Assembly: GCA_030066655.1 (NCBI GenBank)
Contig: JASJBE010000004.1
Span: 1-51,596 of the forward strand
Length of the DNA: 51,596 bases
Reading direction: 5' to 3'
DNA from: Woeseiaceae bacterium
Lineage (GTDB): Bacteria; Pseudomonadota; Gammaproteobacteria; Steroidobacterales; Woeseiaceae
The position numbers were made by a program, and so were the translations under genes. The notes beneath the pieces are model-generated. The model did no database searches. It saw only the letters and a program-made list of their open reading frames with translations, and had not been told where the DNA came from. Positions 7,702 to 16,335 of the stretch are shown here, piece by piece; the first letter of the stretch is position 1, and each line of letters starts with the position of its first letter.

Positions 7702-7723
7702 GTGTTGTAGTCAACTATAACAC
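7702..7723. promoter_or_regulatory. 22-bp palindromic operator overlapping a leftward promoter
   Basis: The half-sites gtgttgtagt and actataacac are separated by CA and differ at one of ten positions. On the minus strand TATAGT inside the palindrome makes a good -10, with TTGCGC about 16 bases upstream as a weak -35. A repressor bound here would block RNA polymerase. Size, symmetry and position fit a YtrA-type GntR operator, so the regulator at 6980-7363 is the likely ligand. A second inverted pair (ttagtg and cactaa, 7691-7726) wraps the core. Confidence 0.65.
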
Positions 7724-7741
7724 TAAACAGGTTTCGCGCAA

Positions 7742-7770
7742 GGTTTTTTTGAGCAAAAGAACCCTTTTTT
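7742..7770 (+). terminator. AU-rich hairpin with T-run in the divergent leader
   Basis: ggtttttttg and caaaagaacc pair with one mismatch across a 2-base loop and are followed by CTTTTTT on the plus strand. It looks like a weak terminator or attenuator. No rightward gene ends just before it, so it may simply insulate the sigma-factor gene from readthrough or be chance. The rest of 7677-7966 shows no gene. Confidence 0.3.
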
Positions 7771-7966
7771 CGCGATGCCTGCGTTATTAACTGGCAGGAA
7801 GACCGGTAAAACCTATTAAAAACAATTGATTAGACTGAAGAGAGTGCGATCGTAAGTGACCGAGACGAGACTCACCAGCCCGTCCCTGGGTACGGCAACC
7901 GCCGGGAAGTGCACGAAGATCCCGACAGGTCTGTGCAAGCGCGGAGGACTGGCCTATCCTCCCAGC

Positions 7967-8524
7967 ATGGCCCGGACAGAGGACAGCGCTCTGATGCTGC
8001 GATACGCGCAGGACGGCGACGTCGAAGCATTCGAGACACTTTACCGACGCCACAAGGACCCCGTCTTTCGCTATCTGAAGCGACACTGTCGACACACGGA
8101 GACCGCCGAGGACCTGTTCCAGGAGGTCTGGGGCAAGATCATACGGTCCCGCGAAAACTACAGGCCAACGGCCAAGTTCACGACCTTTCTTTATCGCGTA
8201 GCACACAACTGCTTCATCGATTTCCTGCGGCGCAACAAACGGCACGAGGGCGGCGTGGAATTCAACGAGCAGCTGCACGAAGCCGATGGCAGGAGCCTCG
8301 ATGACGAGGCCGAACGCAACCTCGCGCGACGGCGACTCGAGAAAGCCCTGGTCGACTTGCCGGACGAACAGCGGGACACGTTCCTGTTGTATGAAGAATG
8401 CGGCCTGTCCCTCGACGAGATCGCCTCAGTGACCGAGAGCAATCGCGAAGCGGTAAAGAGCCGGCTTCGATACGCGAACCAGAAACTGAAAGCGGCGATC
8501 GGTGTTAAGGAGCGAACGTCATGA
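7967..8524 (+). CDS. ECF-type RNA polymerase sigma factor
   Basis: 185 residues with only regions sigma-2 and sigma-4, the ECF architecture. Region 2 reads FETLYRRHKDPVFRYLKRHCR...AEDLFQEVWGKIIR with the -10 contact helix FTTFLYRVAHNCFIDFLRRNKR. Region 4 has LPDEQRDTFLLYEECGLSLDEIASVTESNREAVKSRLRYANQKL. ATG at 7967 gives a standard start (MARTEDSALMLRYAQDGD); in-frame codons upstream encode an unconserved stretch. The stop overlaps the next gene by four bases, so sigma factor and putative anti-sigma are made together. Its signal and targets are unknown. Confidence 0.93.
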   Translation: MARTEDSALMLRYAQDGDVEAFETLYRRHKDPVFRYLKRHCRHTETAEDLFQEVWGKIIRSRENYRPTAKFTTFLYRVAHNCFIDFLRRNKRHEGGVEFNEQLHEADGRSLDDEAERNLARRRLEKALVDLPDEQRDTFLLYEECGLSLDEIASVTESNREAVKSRLRYANQKLKAAIGVKERTS

Positions 8525-9150
8525 GCGAAGATCGCGGACAAGACATGCCGGGCGACGAGCGATTGAGCGAGGCGTACCGGGAGCTGTCAACCGAACAGAC
8601 CAGTGCGCAGCTGGACAGGACGATTCTCGAAATGGCGAGAGCCGGCTCACCGAAGAAGAGCCTGTCGCGACTGCTGGCCATCAAGCCGCTCGCCTGGACG
8701 GCGACGGTCGTTCTCACCGTGTCGGTGGTTTATCAGCTGCAACAGCAGGAAGCCCTGGACACGATGATCTTCGAGGAAGACGTCGCTGTGGAAATGGAGC
8801 CGGCCGCCGTTGTTCCGATACCTGAAGCCGACAGCTCAACTTCCGCGGACATGTCGTCATTTGCACCCGCTGCCGGCGCACGTTCCAAGCTGCAGGAAGT
8901 CGAGGCGATGATGATCGAGCAGGACGCGGCCGACACCAGTTTGCAGCAGCCCGCTGAACGTGGCCTCGCCGTCGAGCTTGGCGGGATGCAACGCGCTTCT
9001 CAACCTCGCTTCTGCGACGAAACCGAGGTCGCCGATGCCAGCAGCTGGTACCAGTGCATCCTGCGGCTTGAGGAAGAGGGAAAACTCGACGAGGCGGCGT
9101 CCGAGCGAACGAGGCTGTTCTCTGAATTCCCGGATTTTCAAGTGCGATAA
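8521..9150 (+). CDS. Membrane protein coupled to ECF sigma factor, candidate anti-sigma factor
   Basis: 209 residues. A cytoplasmic N-terminus of about 55 residues (LSEAYRELSTEQTSAQLDRTILEMARA) is followed by one membrane helix (LAWTATVVLTVSVVYQLQ) and an acidic, Ala/Glu-rich periplasmic part ending in a helical hairpin (CDETEVADASSWYQCILRLEEEGKLDEAASERTRLFSEFP). There is no zinc-binding HxxxCxxC motif, so it is not a ZAS-type anti-sigma. The four-base overlap with the sigma gene and the topology make an anti-sigma or sensor role likely. Two periplasmic cysteines in the terminal region could form a disulfide. Confidence 0.75.
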   Translation: MSEDRGQDMPGDERLSEAYRELSTEQTSAQLDRTILEMARAGSPKKSLSRLLAIKPLAWTATVVLTVSVVYQLQQQEALDTMIFEEDVAVEMEPAAVVPIPEADSSTSADMSSFAPAAGARSKLQEVEAMMIEQDAADTSLQQPAERGLAVELGGMQRASQPRFCDETEVADASSWYQCILRLEEEGKLDEAASERTRLFSEFPDFQVR

Positions 9151-9245
9151 ACCGCTATACGGGTGACCATGCCAAGCATTCGGACGGATGCTAGAATTCG
9201 GCGCGAAGGCGCCGCTTGCGCGCCAGCCAACAGGAAAACACCGTC

Positions 9246-10226
9246 ATGAAATCACCCGTTCGCGTCACGATCACCGGAGCGGCTGGCCAGATTGGCTATC
9301 AGCTCGCGTTTCGAATTGCTTCTGGCCAGATGCTCGGCTCAGACCAGCCCGTCATTCTCCAGTTGCTCGAAATTCCCCCGGCGCTCCCGGCGCTGCACGG
9401 CGTCGTCATGGAGCTCGACGACTGCGCATTCCCGACGCTCGCCGGCGTCGTCGCCTCGGACGATCCGAACGTCGCCTTCAAGGACGCCGATTACGCGTTG
9501 CTGGTCGGAGCCCGACCGCGCGGTCCCGGCATGGAACGAAACGACCTGCTGGAGGCGAACGCGGCGATATTCTCGGTACAGGGCAAGGCGATCAATGACC
9601 ACGCCAGCCGCGACATCAAGGTACTCGTGGTCGGCAACCCGGCGAACACCAATGCGCTGATCGCGAGCAGCAACGCGCCCGACATCCCGGCCGCGAACTT
9701 CACCGCGATGACCCGTCTGGACCACAACCGGGCCATGGCGCAGCTGGCGGCGAAGACGGACAGCCACGTAAACGACATCGAAGGCATGATCATCTGGGGC
9801 AATCACTCGGCAACGCAGTACCCGGATATTCATCACGCCACCGTTGGCGGCGACGCAGCCGCGTCACTGGTTGACGAACAGTGGCTGGTCGATGACTTCA
9901 TTCCAACCGTCCAGCAGCGCGGCGCGGCTATCATCAAGGCCCGCGGCGCCTCCTCGGCGGCCTCCGCCGCCTCGGCCGCCATTGACCACATCCACGACTG
10001 GGCGCTGGGCACGGGCGACCAGTGGGTCTCCATGGCCGTACCGTCGGACGGGAGCTACGGCATCGAGCCAGGCGTCATCTACTCCTACCCGGTGCGTTGC
10101 GACAGCGGCAGCTACACGATCGTCGACGGCCTTGAAATCAGCGACTTCAGCCGGGCGCGAATGGAAGCTACGGAGCAGGAATTGCGCGAGGAGCGCGCGG
10201 CCATCGAAGGGCTGCTCAAATCGTGA
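9246..10226 (+). CDS. mdh: NAD-dependent malate dehydrogenase
   Basis: 326 residues, the LDH-like dimeric type. The NAD-binding loop is TGAAGQIGY, followed by the adenine-site acidic strand LQLLEIP. Catalytic and substrate residues are visible: [15 protein letters not shown], the VGNPANTNA loop, and MTRLDHNRA and [12 protein letters not shown] with the catalytic Asp and His. It oxidises malate to oxaloacetate in the TCA cycle. ATG at 9246 follows AGGAAA; the longer frame from 9216 is not supported. A run of Ala and Ser ([12 protein letters not shown], about residues 236-247) lies in a helix and looks like codon-repeat slippage. Confidence 0.97.
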   Translation: MKSPVRVTITGAAGQIGYQLAFRIASGQMLGSDQPVILQLLEIPPALPALHGVVMELDDCAFPTLAGVVASDDPNVAFKDADYALLVGARPRGPGMERNDLLEANAAIFSVQGKAINDHASRDIKVLVVGNPANTNALIASSNAPDIPAANFTAMTRLDHNRAMAQLAAKTDSHVNDIEGMIIWGNHSATQYPDIHHATVGGDAAASLVDEQWLVDDFIPTVQQRGAAIIKARGASSAASAASAAIDHIHDWALGTGDQWVSMAVPSDGSYGIEPGVIYSYPVRCDSGSYTIVDGLEISDFSRARMEATEQELREERAAIEGLLKS

Positions 10227-10366
10227 CGGACTTCTACCGGACGGTCTAAAAAGGGGCTCCTCTGAGGGCCCTGAAACCGGCTGCAAAATACGTTAAATAC
10301 TCAATGGCGCGCCTCGCAGGCGGGTGTTAGGGTTGAGGGGTTAATCCTTAACTTGAGGTGCACTCA

Positions 10367-12931
10367 GTGCTCGCAGTCAGCCTTTTCTGGTTCCTGCTCT
10401 TCGTCGGCGGGGGCCTGTTTCTCGCGTACCAGCGAATCGACCTAAAGACATCAACGTTCCTTACGGGCGCGGCGCTCGTTGCCTACACCTTCCTCGGTGA
10501 CGGCGGCTTCCTGTGGCTGCTCCTGTTGTGGGCGGCATTCGGGCTTATGGTCTTGCCGAACATCGTGGACTTCAGGCGCGAGAAAATCACGAAACCGCTG
10601 CTCGATGTCTACCGGACGATGCTGCCGTCGATGTCCGATACGGAACGGGAGGCGCTCGAGGCTGGCAATGTCTGGTGGGACGGCGAGTTGTTCTCGGGGA
10701 TGCCGAACTGGGACCGTTTGCTCAGCTATCCGGCGCCGAGACTCTCCGAAGAAGAACAGGCCTTTATCGACGGTCCGTGCGAGGAGCTCTGTCGCATGCT
10801 CGACGAGTGGGACATCTGCCACGAAAAGGCTGACATGCCCAAAGAGGTCTGGGACTTCATCATCAAGCATCGCTTCTTCGCAATGATCATCCCGAAACGC
10901 TACGGCGGCCTTGAGTTTTCCGCTTACGCCAATGCCTGCGTGACGATGAAACTGGCGGGCCGGAGTTCGACGGCCTCATCGACGGTCGGTGTGCCGAATT
11001 CGCTCGGCCCCGCCGAGTTGCTGTTGCATTACGGCACCGAGGAGCAAAAAGACCGCTACCTGCCGGGCCTCGCGGACGGCAGTGAGATCCCGTGCTTCGC
11101 GCTGACCTCGCCGCAGGCCGGGTCCGACGCCGCATCGCTAATCGATTCCGGCGTCGTCTGCAAAGGCATGTGGGAAGGTGAAGAGATCACCGGCATCAGG
11201 CTGAATTGGGACAAGCGCTATATCACGCTGGCCCCGGTCGCGACTGTCCTGGGGTTAGCGTTCAAGCTCTACGACCCGGACCACCTGATCGGAGAAAAAG
11301 ACGACTACGGCATCACGGCCGCGCTGATCCCGACCAACACCGAAGGCGTGACCATCGGTCGCCGTCACTACCCGCTAACGATCGCCTTCCAGAACGGCCC
11401 GACATCGGGCAAAGACGTTTTCGTGCCCTTGGACTACATCATTGGCGGGCCCGAGATGGCCGGCAAGGGCTGGAAGATGCTGGTCGAACTGCTGTCAGTC
11501 GGCCGCGCGATCACGCTGCCTTCGACAGCCGCCGGCGGTGGCCAGGCGGCAGCCTTTGCGACCGGCGCCTACGCCGTCATACGCAAGCAGTTCAATACGT
11601 CGATCGCCAACTTCGAAGGCATCGGCGAAGCACTGACGCGGATCGCCGGCAATGCTTACATCATGAACTCGGCCGTTGCGGTCACGGCTGGCGCCATCGA
11701 CAAGGGCGAGAAGCCGGCGGTGCCCTCGGCGATTCTGAAGTACCACTGCACCGAACTCGGCCGCAAGGTGTCCAACGACGCGATGGACGTACACGGCGGC
11801 AAGGGCGTCATGATGGGCCCGAATAACTATCTCGGCCGGAACTACATGGCAACGCCAATCGCCATCACCGTGGAAGGTGCCAACATCCTGACCCGCAGCC
11901 TGATTATCTACGGCCAGGGTGCGATTCGCTGCCACCCGTTCGTGCTGCGCGAGTTGCACGCCGCCGCGGACGAGGATACGGACCAGGGCCTGATCGAGTT
12001 CGATGACGCGCTGTTCGGCCATATTGGCTACGCGATCAGCAACATGGCGCGTGCCTTCACGATGGCGCTGACGCATGCGAAATTCAGCAAGGTGCCACTA
12101 AACACGCCAACGCGTCGTTTCTACCAGAACATCAACCGCTACAGCGCCGCGTTCGCCCTCGCCTCTGACTTCGCGATGCTGACCCTGGGCGGCGCATTAA
12201 AGAAGAAAGAGCTGCTGTCGGCGCGTCTCGGCGACGTCTTGAGCTCCATCTATCTCGCCTCCTGCGTGCTGAAACACTTCGAAGACCAGGGCCGACGCGC
12301 CGTCGACCTTCCGCTCGTCGAGTGGTCAGTACGAACGCTGATGTACCAGGCACAGGAAGCGTTGCACGCCTTCTTGCGGAACTTCCCGAATCGCTGGGTC
12401 GCAGGATTCCTGCGTGTGCTGATCTTCCCGCGCGGTCGGACGTACTCGGCGCCGTCGGATGAAATCTCGGCGCAGATCGTCAAGCTGATCACAATGCCCG
12501 GCGAAGCCCGCGACCGGCTCAGCGAACTGGCGTACACGACGCTCGAGCCCGGTAACCCGCTCGGCCTGCTCGAAGAGGCCCTGCAGATGTCACTGGAGAT
12601 GGAGCCGCTCGAGAAACGCCTGCGACAGGCGTATCGAGAAGGGCTCCTCAAGTCCGAGTACGTTGGCAGGCAGATTGATGAGGCCGCCAAGGCCAGCGTG
12701 ATCAACGACGAGGAAGCGGCGAAGCTGCGCATCTTCCACGACAAGGTGCTGGCGCTGCTCGCGGTGGATGACTTCGCACCGGAAGACCTGGCGCGCACAC
12801 AGACGCCGCCGGCACCGGTGACGCCAGCGGCAACGAAGAAGAAGGCGGCGCCGAAGAAGGCGGCCAAGCGGAAGAAGGCGCCGCGCAAGAAGACGGCAGC
12901 AAAGAAAGTGAGGAAAGCGGCCGAAGACTGA
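10367..12931 (+). CDS. fadE: Membrane-associated acyl-CoA dehydrogenase FadE with Lys/Ala-rich tail
   Basis: About 854 residues, matching E. coli FadE along its length: N-terminal hydrophobic segments, GMPNWDRLLSYPAPRLSEEEQAF, HRFFAMIIPKRYGGLEFSAY, CFALTSPQAGSDA, and the C-terminal FadE-specific domain (FPNRWVAGFLRVLIFPRGR). It catalyses the FAD-dependent first step of fatty acid beta-oxidation. GTG at 10367 is chosen because TTGAGG is eight bases upstream; GTG at 10358 is in frame. The final 40 or so residues (about 12800-12928) are a histone-H1/AlgP-like Lys, Ala and Pro tail absent from E. coli FadE. No other beta-oxidation gene is adjacent. Confidence 0.95.
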   Translation: MLAVSLFWFLLFVGGGLFLAYQRIDLKTSTFLTGAALVAYTFLGDGGFLWLLLLWAAFGLMVLPNIVDFRREKITKPLLDVYRTMLPSMSDTEREALEAGNVWWDGELFSGMPNWDRLLSYPAPRLSEEEQAFIDGPCEELCRMLDEWDICHEKADMPKEVWDFIIKHRFFAMIIPKRYGGLEFSAYANACVTMKLAGRSSTASSTVGVPNSLGPAELLLHYGTEEQKDRYLPGLADGSEIPCFALTSPQAGSDAASLIDSGVVCKGMWEGEEITGIRLNWDKRYITLAPVATVLGLAFKLYDPDHLIGEKDDYGITAALIPTNTEGVTIGRRHYPLTIAFQNGPTSGKDVFVPLDYIIGGPEMAGKGWKMLVELLSVGRAITLPSTAAGGGQAAAFATGAYAVIRKQFNTSIANFEGIGEALTRIAGNAYIMNSAVAVTAGAIDKGEKPAVPSAILKYHCTELGRKVSNDAMDVHGGKGVMMGPNNYLGRNYMATPIAITVEGANILTRSLIIYGQGAIRCHPFVLRELHAAADEDTDQGLIEFDDALFGHIGYAISNMARAFTMALTHAKFSKVPLNTPTRRFYQNINRYSAAFALASDFAMLTLGGALKKKELLSARLGDVLSSIYLASCVLKHFEDQGRRAVDLPLVEWSVRTLMYQAQEALHAFLRNFPNRWVAGFLRVLIFPRGRTYSAPSDEISAQIVKLITMPGEARDRLSELAYTTLEPGNPLGLLEEALQMSLEMEPLEKRLRQAYREGLLKSEYVGRQIDEAAKASVINDEEAAKLRIFHDKVLALLAVDDFAPEDLARTQTPPAPVTPAATKKKAAPKKAAKRKKAPRKKTAAKKVRKAAED

Positions 12932-12935
12932 CGGC

Positions 12936-14204
12936 ATGACGCGCCGGCAGGGGCCAATACTCGAGACCGCGATCGTCGTCGACAATGAGGCGGCGGTCGA
13001 GCTCGAGGCCTGGCTGGCCGACTACCTGTCTGCCTACCGCAGCGATGCGGGCATCGTCGATGTCCAGCTGTTCACAGCGGCCGCCGAAGAGCGCTCGTCC
13101 TACGTCGCCCAGTTCTCATTCGAGTCCGACGAGGCCATCGATGAATTCATGGCCGGCCGACTGGCGAGCCTCGAACGCGATATCGACGACGCGGCCGCCG
13201 ACGAGGCCATTTCGCATAGCACGAGGGTGCTGCGCGAGGACCGGAGCCAGAATATTCCTGGCGAAGACTTTTGCCTCAACTGCGGGGCGCCGCTCAGAGG
13301 ACAGTACTGCGCCCAGTGCGGCCAGCGTTCGCAGAGCCGCCTCATCAGCTTGTGGGAATTGATCAGCGACGCTTTCGGCGACCTGTTCGAGCTCGACTCG
13401 CGGCTCTGGAAAACACTGGGCCCTCTCCTGATCCGCCCGGGCCGACTGACGGCCGACTACCTGCAGGGCAAGCGGGCGCGCTTCATGCCGCCGTTTCGCA
13501 CCTACCTCGTACTCAGCCTGTTGTTCTTCGTCGTCGCCTTTTTCGATCCGCGCGAGGATCTGGCCATCCTTTACGTCGACGAATCGGTACCGGAGCAGTC
13601 TGCCGGCGCGGGCGAGAATTCCGACGCCTCCGAGGAGGAACCGGACTTCAACGTCACCGTCGGCGGCGATCCGGTCGGGGAAGGCAACTGCCAGATCGAC
13701 GATGAGGACATGGCCGACATTCCATCGTGGCTGCGCAGCCGGCTAACGAAGCAGCGCCTGACGCACATCTGCGAGAAGGCAACCATGGACGACGGCCAGC
13801 AGTTGCTCGAGAACGTCATCGACAACATCCCCGCCGCGCTGATCGTTTTGCTGCCGCTCATGGCTTTCGCGCTGAAAGCGCTGTACCCGTTATCGCGCCG
13901 CTACTACGTCGAGCACCTGCTCTTCTTCGTGCACTTTCACGCGTTCTTCTTCCTGTTGCTTACGCTGCAGATACTCTGGGTACGCACGATTGCGATGCTG
14001 AACTTGAATGAGGCAGTTGGCGTGCTGCCCGTCATCGTGTCGTCGTTCTACATACCCATCTACCTCTTCAAATCGATGCGACGGGTGTATGGCCAGGGCT
14101 TTTTCCTGACACTGCTCAAATACCTGGTATTGCTGGCCGTGTACGTGGCCGGATTTGCCGCGATCATGCTGGGCGCTTTCGCGATCGCCGCCTTCTCGAT
14201 TTGA
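12936..14204 (+). CDS. DUF4286 - zinc ribbon - DUF3667 membrane fusion protein
   Basis: 422 residues in three parts. Residues 1-105 look like DUF4286, a ferredoxin-like ABM-fold domain (ETAIVVDNEAAVELEAWLADYL, VQLFTAAAEE, YVAQFSFES). Next is a zinc ribbon, CLNCGAPLRGQYCAQCGQ, running into the DUF3667 signature (LWKTLGPLLIRPGRLTADYLQGKRARFMPPFRTYL). The rest has four to five membrane helices with an acidic periplasmic loop between the first and second. The function of both DUF families is unknown. The gene starts four bases after fadE, so the two may be co-transcribed. Domain names are from memory of the families. Confidence 0.8.
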   Translation: MTRRQGPILETAIVVDNEAAVELEAWLADYLSAYRSDAGIVDVQLFTAAAEERSSYVAQFSFESDEAIDEFMAGRLASLERDIDDAAADEAISHSTRVLREDRSQNIPGEDFCLNCGAPLRGQYCAQCGQRSQSRLISLWELISDAFGDLFELDSRLWKTLGPLLIRPGRLTADYLQGKRARFMPPFRTYLVLSLLFFVVAFFDPREDLAILYVDESVPEQSAGAGENSDASEEEPDFNVTVGGDPVGEGNCQIDDEDMADIPSWLRSRLTKQRLTHICEKATMDDGQQLLENVIDNIPAALIVLLPLMAFALKALYPLSRRYYVEHLLFFVHFHAFFFLLLTLQILWVRTIAMLNLNEAVGVLPVIVSSFYIPIYLFKSMRRVYGQGFFLTLLKYLVLLAVYVAGFAAIMLGAFAIAAFSI

Positions 14205-14271
14205 GCACCCTATTTGACTTGAGCCGCGGCCGCGCCTTCTAATTACGAGTCTTAAAGCACGAGGAATCCTC

Positions 14272-14784
14272 ATGTCCAGAACAATGCCCGTACTAGCCGC
14301 CGCCTTCCTGGTTCTGTCGGCGTGTTCGTCCGAGACCAACACACCGCCCGAAGAACCGGCGGCAGACGACGTTGCCGAAACCGTGAGCGAGGCCGCCAGC
14401 GAGACCGAGAGCGCGCCGGTTGCACTGCCGCGCAGCGCCTCCCCTGACGGTGCCCGCGTATTTTTCATAACGCCGGCGGACGGCGACACGGTCCAGAGCC
14501 CCGTCAATATCGAGTTCGGGATCGAAAATATGGAGGTCGCGCCGGCAGGTCAGGACACGATGCACTCCGGTCATCACCACCTGATCATCAACGCAGAGCT
14601 GCCGGCGTTCGACCAGCCGATCCCGGCGGACGACAATTACCGCCATTTCGGGGACGGCAGCACCAGCACCAGCCTGGAGCTCGAGCCCGGCACCTACAAG
14701 CTGCAGATGATCCTCGGAGACTATCTCCACATACCGCACGATCCGCCGATTTATTCCGACCCGATCACGATTACCGTGGAATAA
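14272..14784 (+). CDS. DUF4399 lipoprotein
   Basis: 170 residues. The signal peptide ends in a lipobox (LSAC), so the mature protein should be lipid-anchored, followed by an acidic Glu/Ala/Thr linker. The C-terminal domain carries the DUF4399 pattern: ARVFFITPADGDTVQSPVNIEFG, MEVAP, HSGHHHLIIN, HFGDGST, and PGTYKLQMILGDYLHIPHDPPIYSD. The HxGHHH cluster and late histidines could bind a metal. The function is not established. A short leader of about 65 bases separates it from the upstream membrane gene. Confidence 0.88.
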   Translation: MSRTMPVLAAAFLVLSACSSETNTPPEEPAADDVAETVSEAASETESAPVALPRSASPDGARVFFITPADGDTVQSPVNIEFGIENMEVAPAGQDTMHSGHHHLIINAELPAFDQPIPADDNYRHFGDGSTSTSLELEPGTYKLQMILGDYLHIPHDPPIYSDPITITVE

Positions 14785-14842
14785 CAGTTGAGTGCCCTCC
14801 TCGGGCCATCTAAAATCCGGCCCCGAGGAAGTTCGAACGCTC

Positions 14843-16321
14843 ATGAGTAACACGAAACCCCAGATCGGCATCAGCGGCCTCGCCGCGTACGTGCCCCCCT
14901 ATCGAGTCTGGCTCGAAGACTGGTGCGACTGGACCGGGCAGCAATGGCCGAAGATCCGCGACGTCGTTGGCCGTAGTTTCCGCGTGCGCGGGCCGGAACA
15001 AAGCGTCTACACGATGGCGGCTACCGCCGTCATGCGCCTGATCGACCAGTACGATGTCGACCCGACACGGGTGAAATTCTTGGGCCTGGGCACGGAGTCC
15101 AGCGCCGACAACTCGGCCGGTGCGATCATCATCAAGGGTATGATCGACCGCGCGCTCGAGGAGCGCGGACTGCCGCCGATCTCGCGGAGCTGCGAGGTGC
15201 CTGAATTCAAGCACGCCTGCCTCGGCGGTGTTTACGGCATGAAAGGGGCCATTCGCCACCTGGCGCTCGACGGCGCCGGCAGCCAGGCGATCGTCGTCTG
15301 CGCCGACATTGCCGAGTACGCGCTCGGCAGCAGCGGCGAACCCACGCAGGGCGCGGGCGCCGTGGCCATGCTTCTGGAGGAAGACCCCAAGCTCGCGGTG
15401 GTCGACCTGATTGGCTCCGGATCCGCCTCGGACTACCGGGTCATGGACTTCCGCAAGCCGATGCTCCGGTTCAAGTCGCAGGCCAATACGGATACGCACC
15501 ACGTCCAGGACTTCCCGGTCTTCAACGGCAAGTACTCGACCACCTGCTACGTCGACGAGACGCTGCACGCGCTGGAAGACATGTACTTAAAGCGCGGCCT
15601 CTCGCCCGCTGAATACCTTCGCTCGCTCGATACGGTTTTCATGCACCGCCCATACCGGCGCATGCCGGAAACCGGCTGGGCGATCTCCTACCTGTTTGCG
15701 CTGTCGACGGGCGACGACGCCGACCGCGCCGAGCTGGCATCGTATTGCTATGAATCCGGCCTCGATCCGCAGGAGGTCGTCGACGAAATGGCGAACAAGC
15801 CCTCTGTCGCAAGGCTAGCCAACATGGACGAACACCAGCGGGAAGCCTATCCGAAGTCGATGGCCGTTTACCGGGCATTCCGTGCGTCCCGGCACTACCG
15901 TCGCGAAATCCTGGACAAACTCTCGCTCGGCAGTGACACGATGCTGGACCTCGGCAACCTGTACACGGCAGCACTGCCGGCATGGATGGCCGCCGGTTTC
16001 GAACAGGCGCTGGACGAAGACAGCCTGAAGGCCGGTGAAGAAATCCTGACGCTGGGCTACGGATCGGGCGACGCCGCCGAAGTGATCCCTTTCTACGTAG
16101 CGGATGGCTGGCGGGAAGCGTCTGCTGCCATCGAGTTTTCCAGGGCGATGACGCCCGTCATTGATTTAGACGAGAAACAGTACATCGCGATGCACGAAGG
16201 CGGTCGACCGGAGGGAATCAACTACGTCCCCAACCGTGAGTTCGTCATAGCCGGCGTCGGTCATCACCAGGATCGGCACTTCACCGACTACGGCATCGAA
16301 TACTACCGCTACGCTTCCTGA
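14843..16321 (+). CDS. mvaS: Hydroxymethylglutaryl-CoA synthase
   Basis: 492 residues with a thiolase-like HMGCS fold. The catalytic triad is visible: Glu85 in GTESSADNSAG, Cys126 in EFKHACLGGVYG, and His268 in FMHRPYRRM. It condenses acetyl-CoA with acetoacetyl-CoA to HMG-CoA, the entry to the mevalonate pathway. The protein is about 100 residues longer than the Gram-positive enzymes of roughly 390. Start is ATG at 14843; an upstream in-frame codon at 14792 lies in non-conserved sequence. It converges on the leftward operon that holds the remaining pathway enzymes. Confidence 0.94.
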   Translation: MSNTKPQIGISGLAAYVPPYRVWLEDWCDWTGQQWPKIRDVVGRSFRVRGPEQSVYTMAATAVMRLIDQYDVDPTRVKFLGLGTESSADNSAGAIIIKGMIDRALEERGLPPISRSCEVPEFKHACLGGVYGMKGAIRHLALDGAGSQAIVVCADIAEYALGSSGEPTQGAGAVAMLLEEDPKLAVVDLIGSGSASDYRVMDFRKPMLRFKSQANTDTHHVQDFPVFNGKYSTTCYVDETLHALEDMYLKRGLSPAEYLRSLDTVFMHRPYRRMPETGWAISYLFALSTGDDADRAELASYCYESGLDPQEVVDEMANKPSVARLANMDEHQREAYPKSMAVYRAFRASRHYRREILDKLSLGSDTMLDLGNLYTAALPAWMAAGFEQALDEDSLKAGEEILTLGYGSGDAAEVIPFYVADGWREASAAIEFSRAMTPVIDLDEKQYIAMHEGGRPEGINYVPNREFVIAGVGHHQDRHFTDYGIEYYRYAS

Positions 16322-16335
16322 GCCGGCGCTCCGGG

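Noticed and set aside
9948-9985. GCC/TCC-rich repeat in mdh as a microsatellite or regulatory element
   Set aside because: It stays in frame and encodes an Ala/Ser helix in an otherwise normal enzyme; simple codon slippage explains it.
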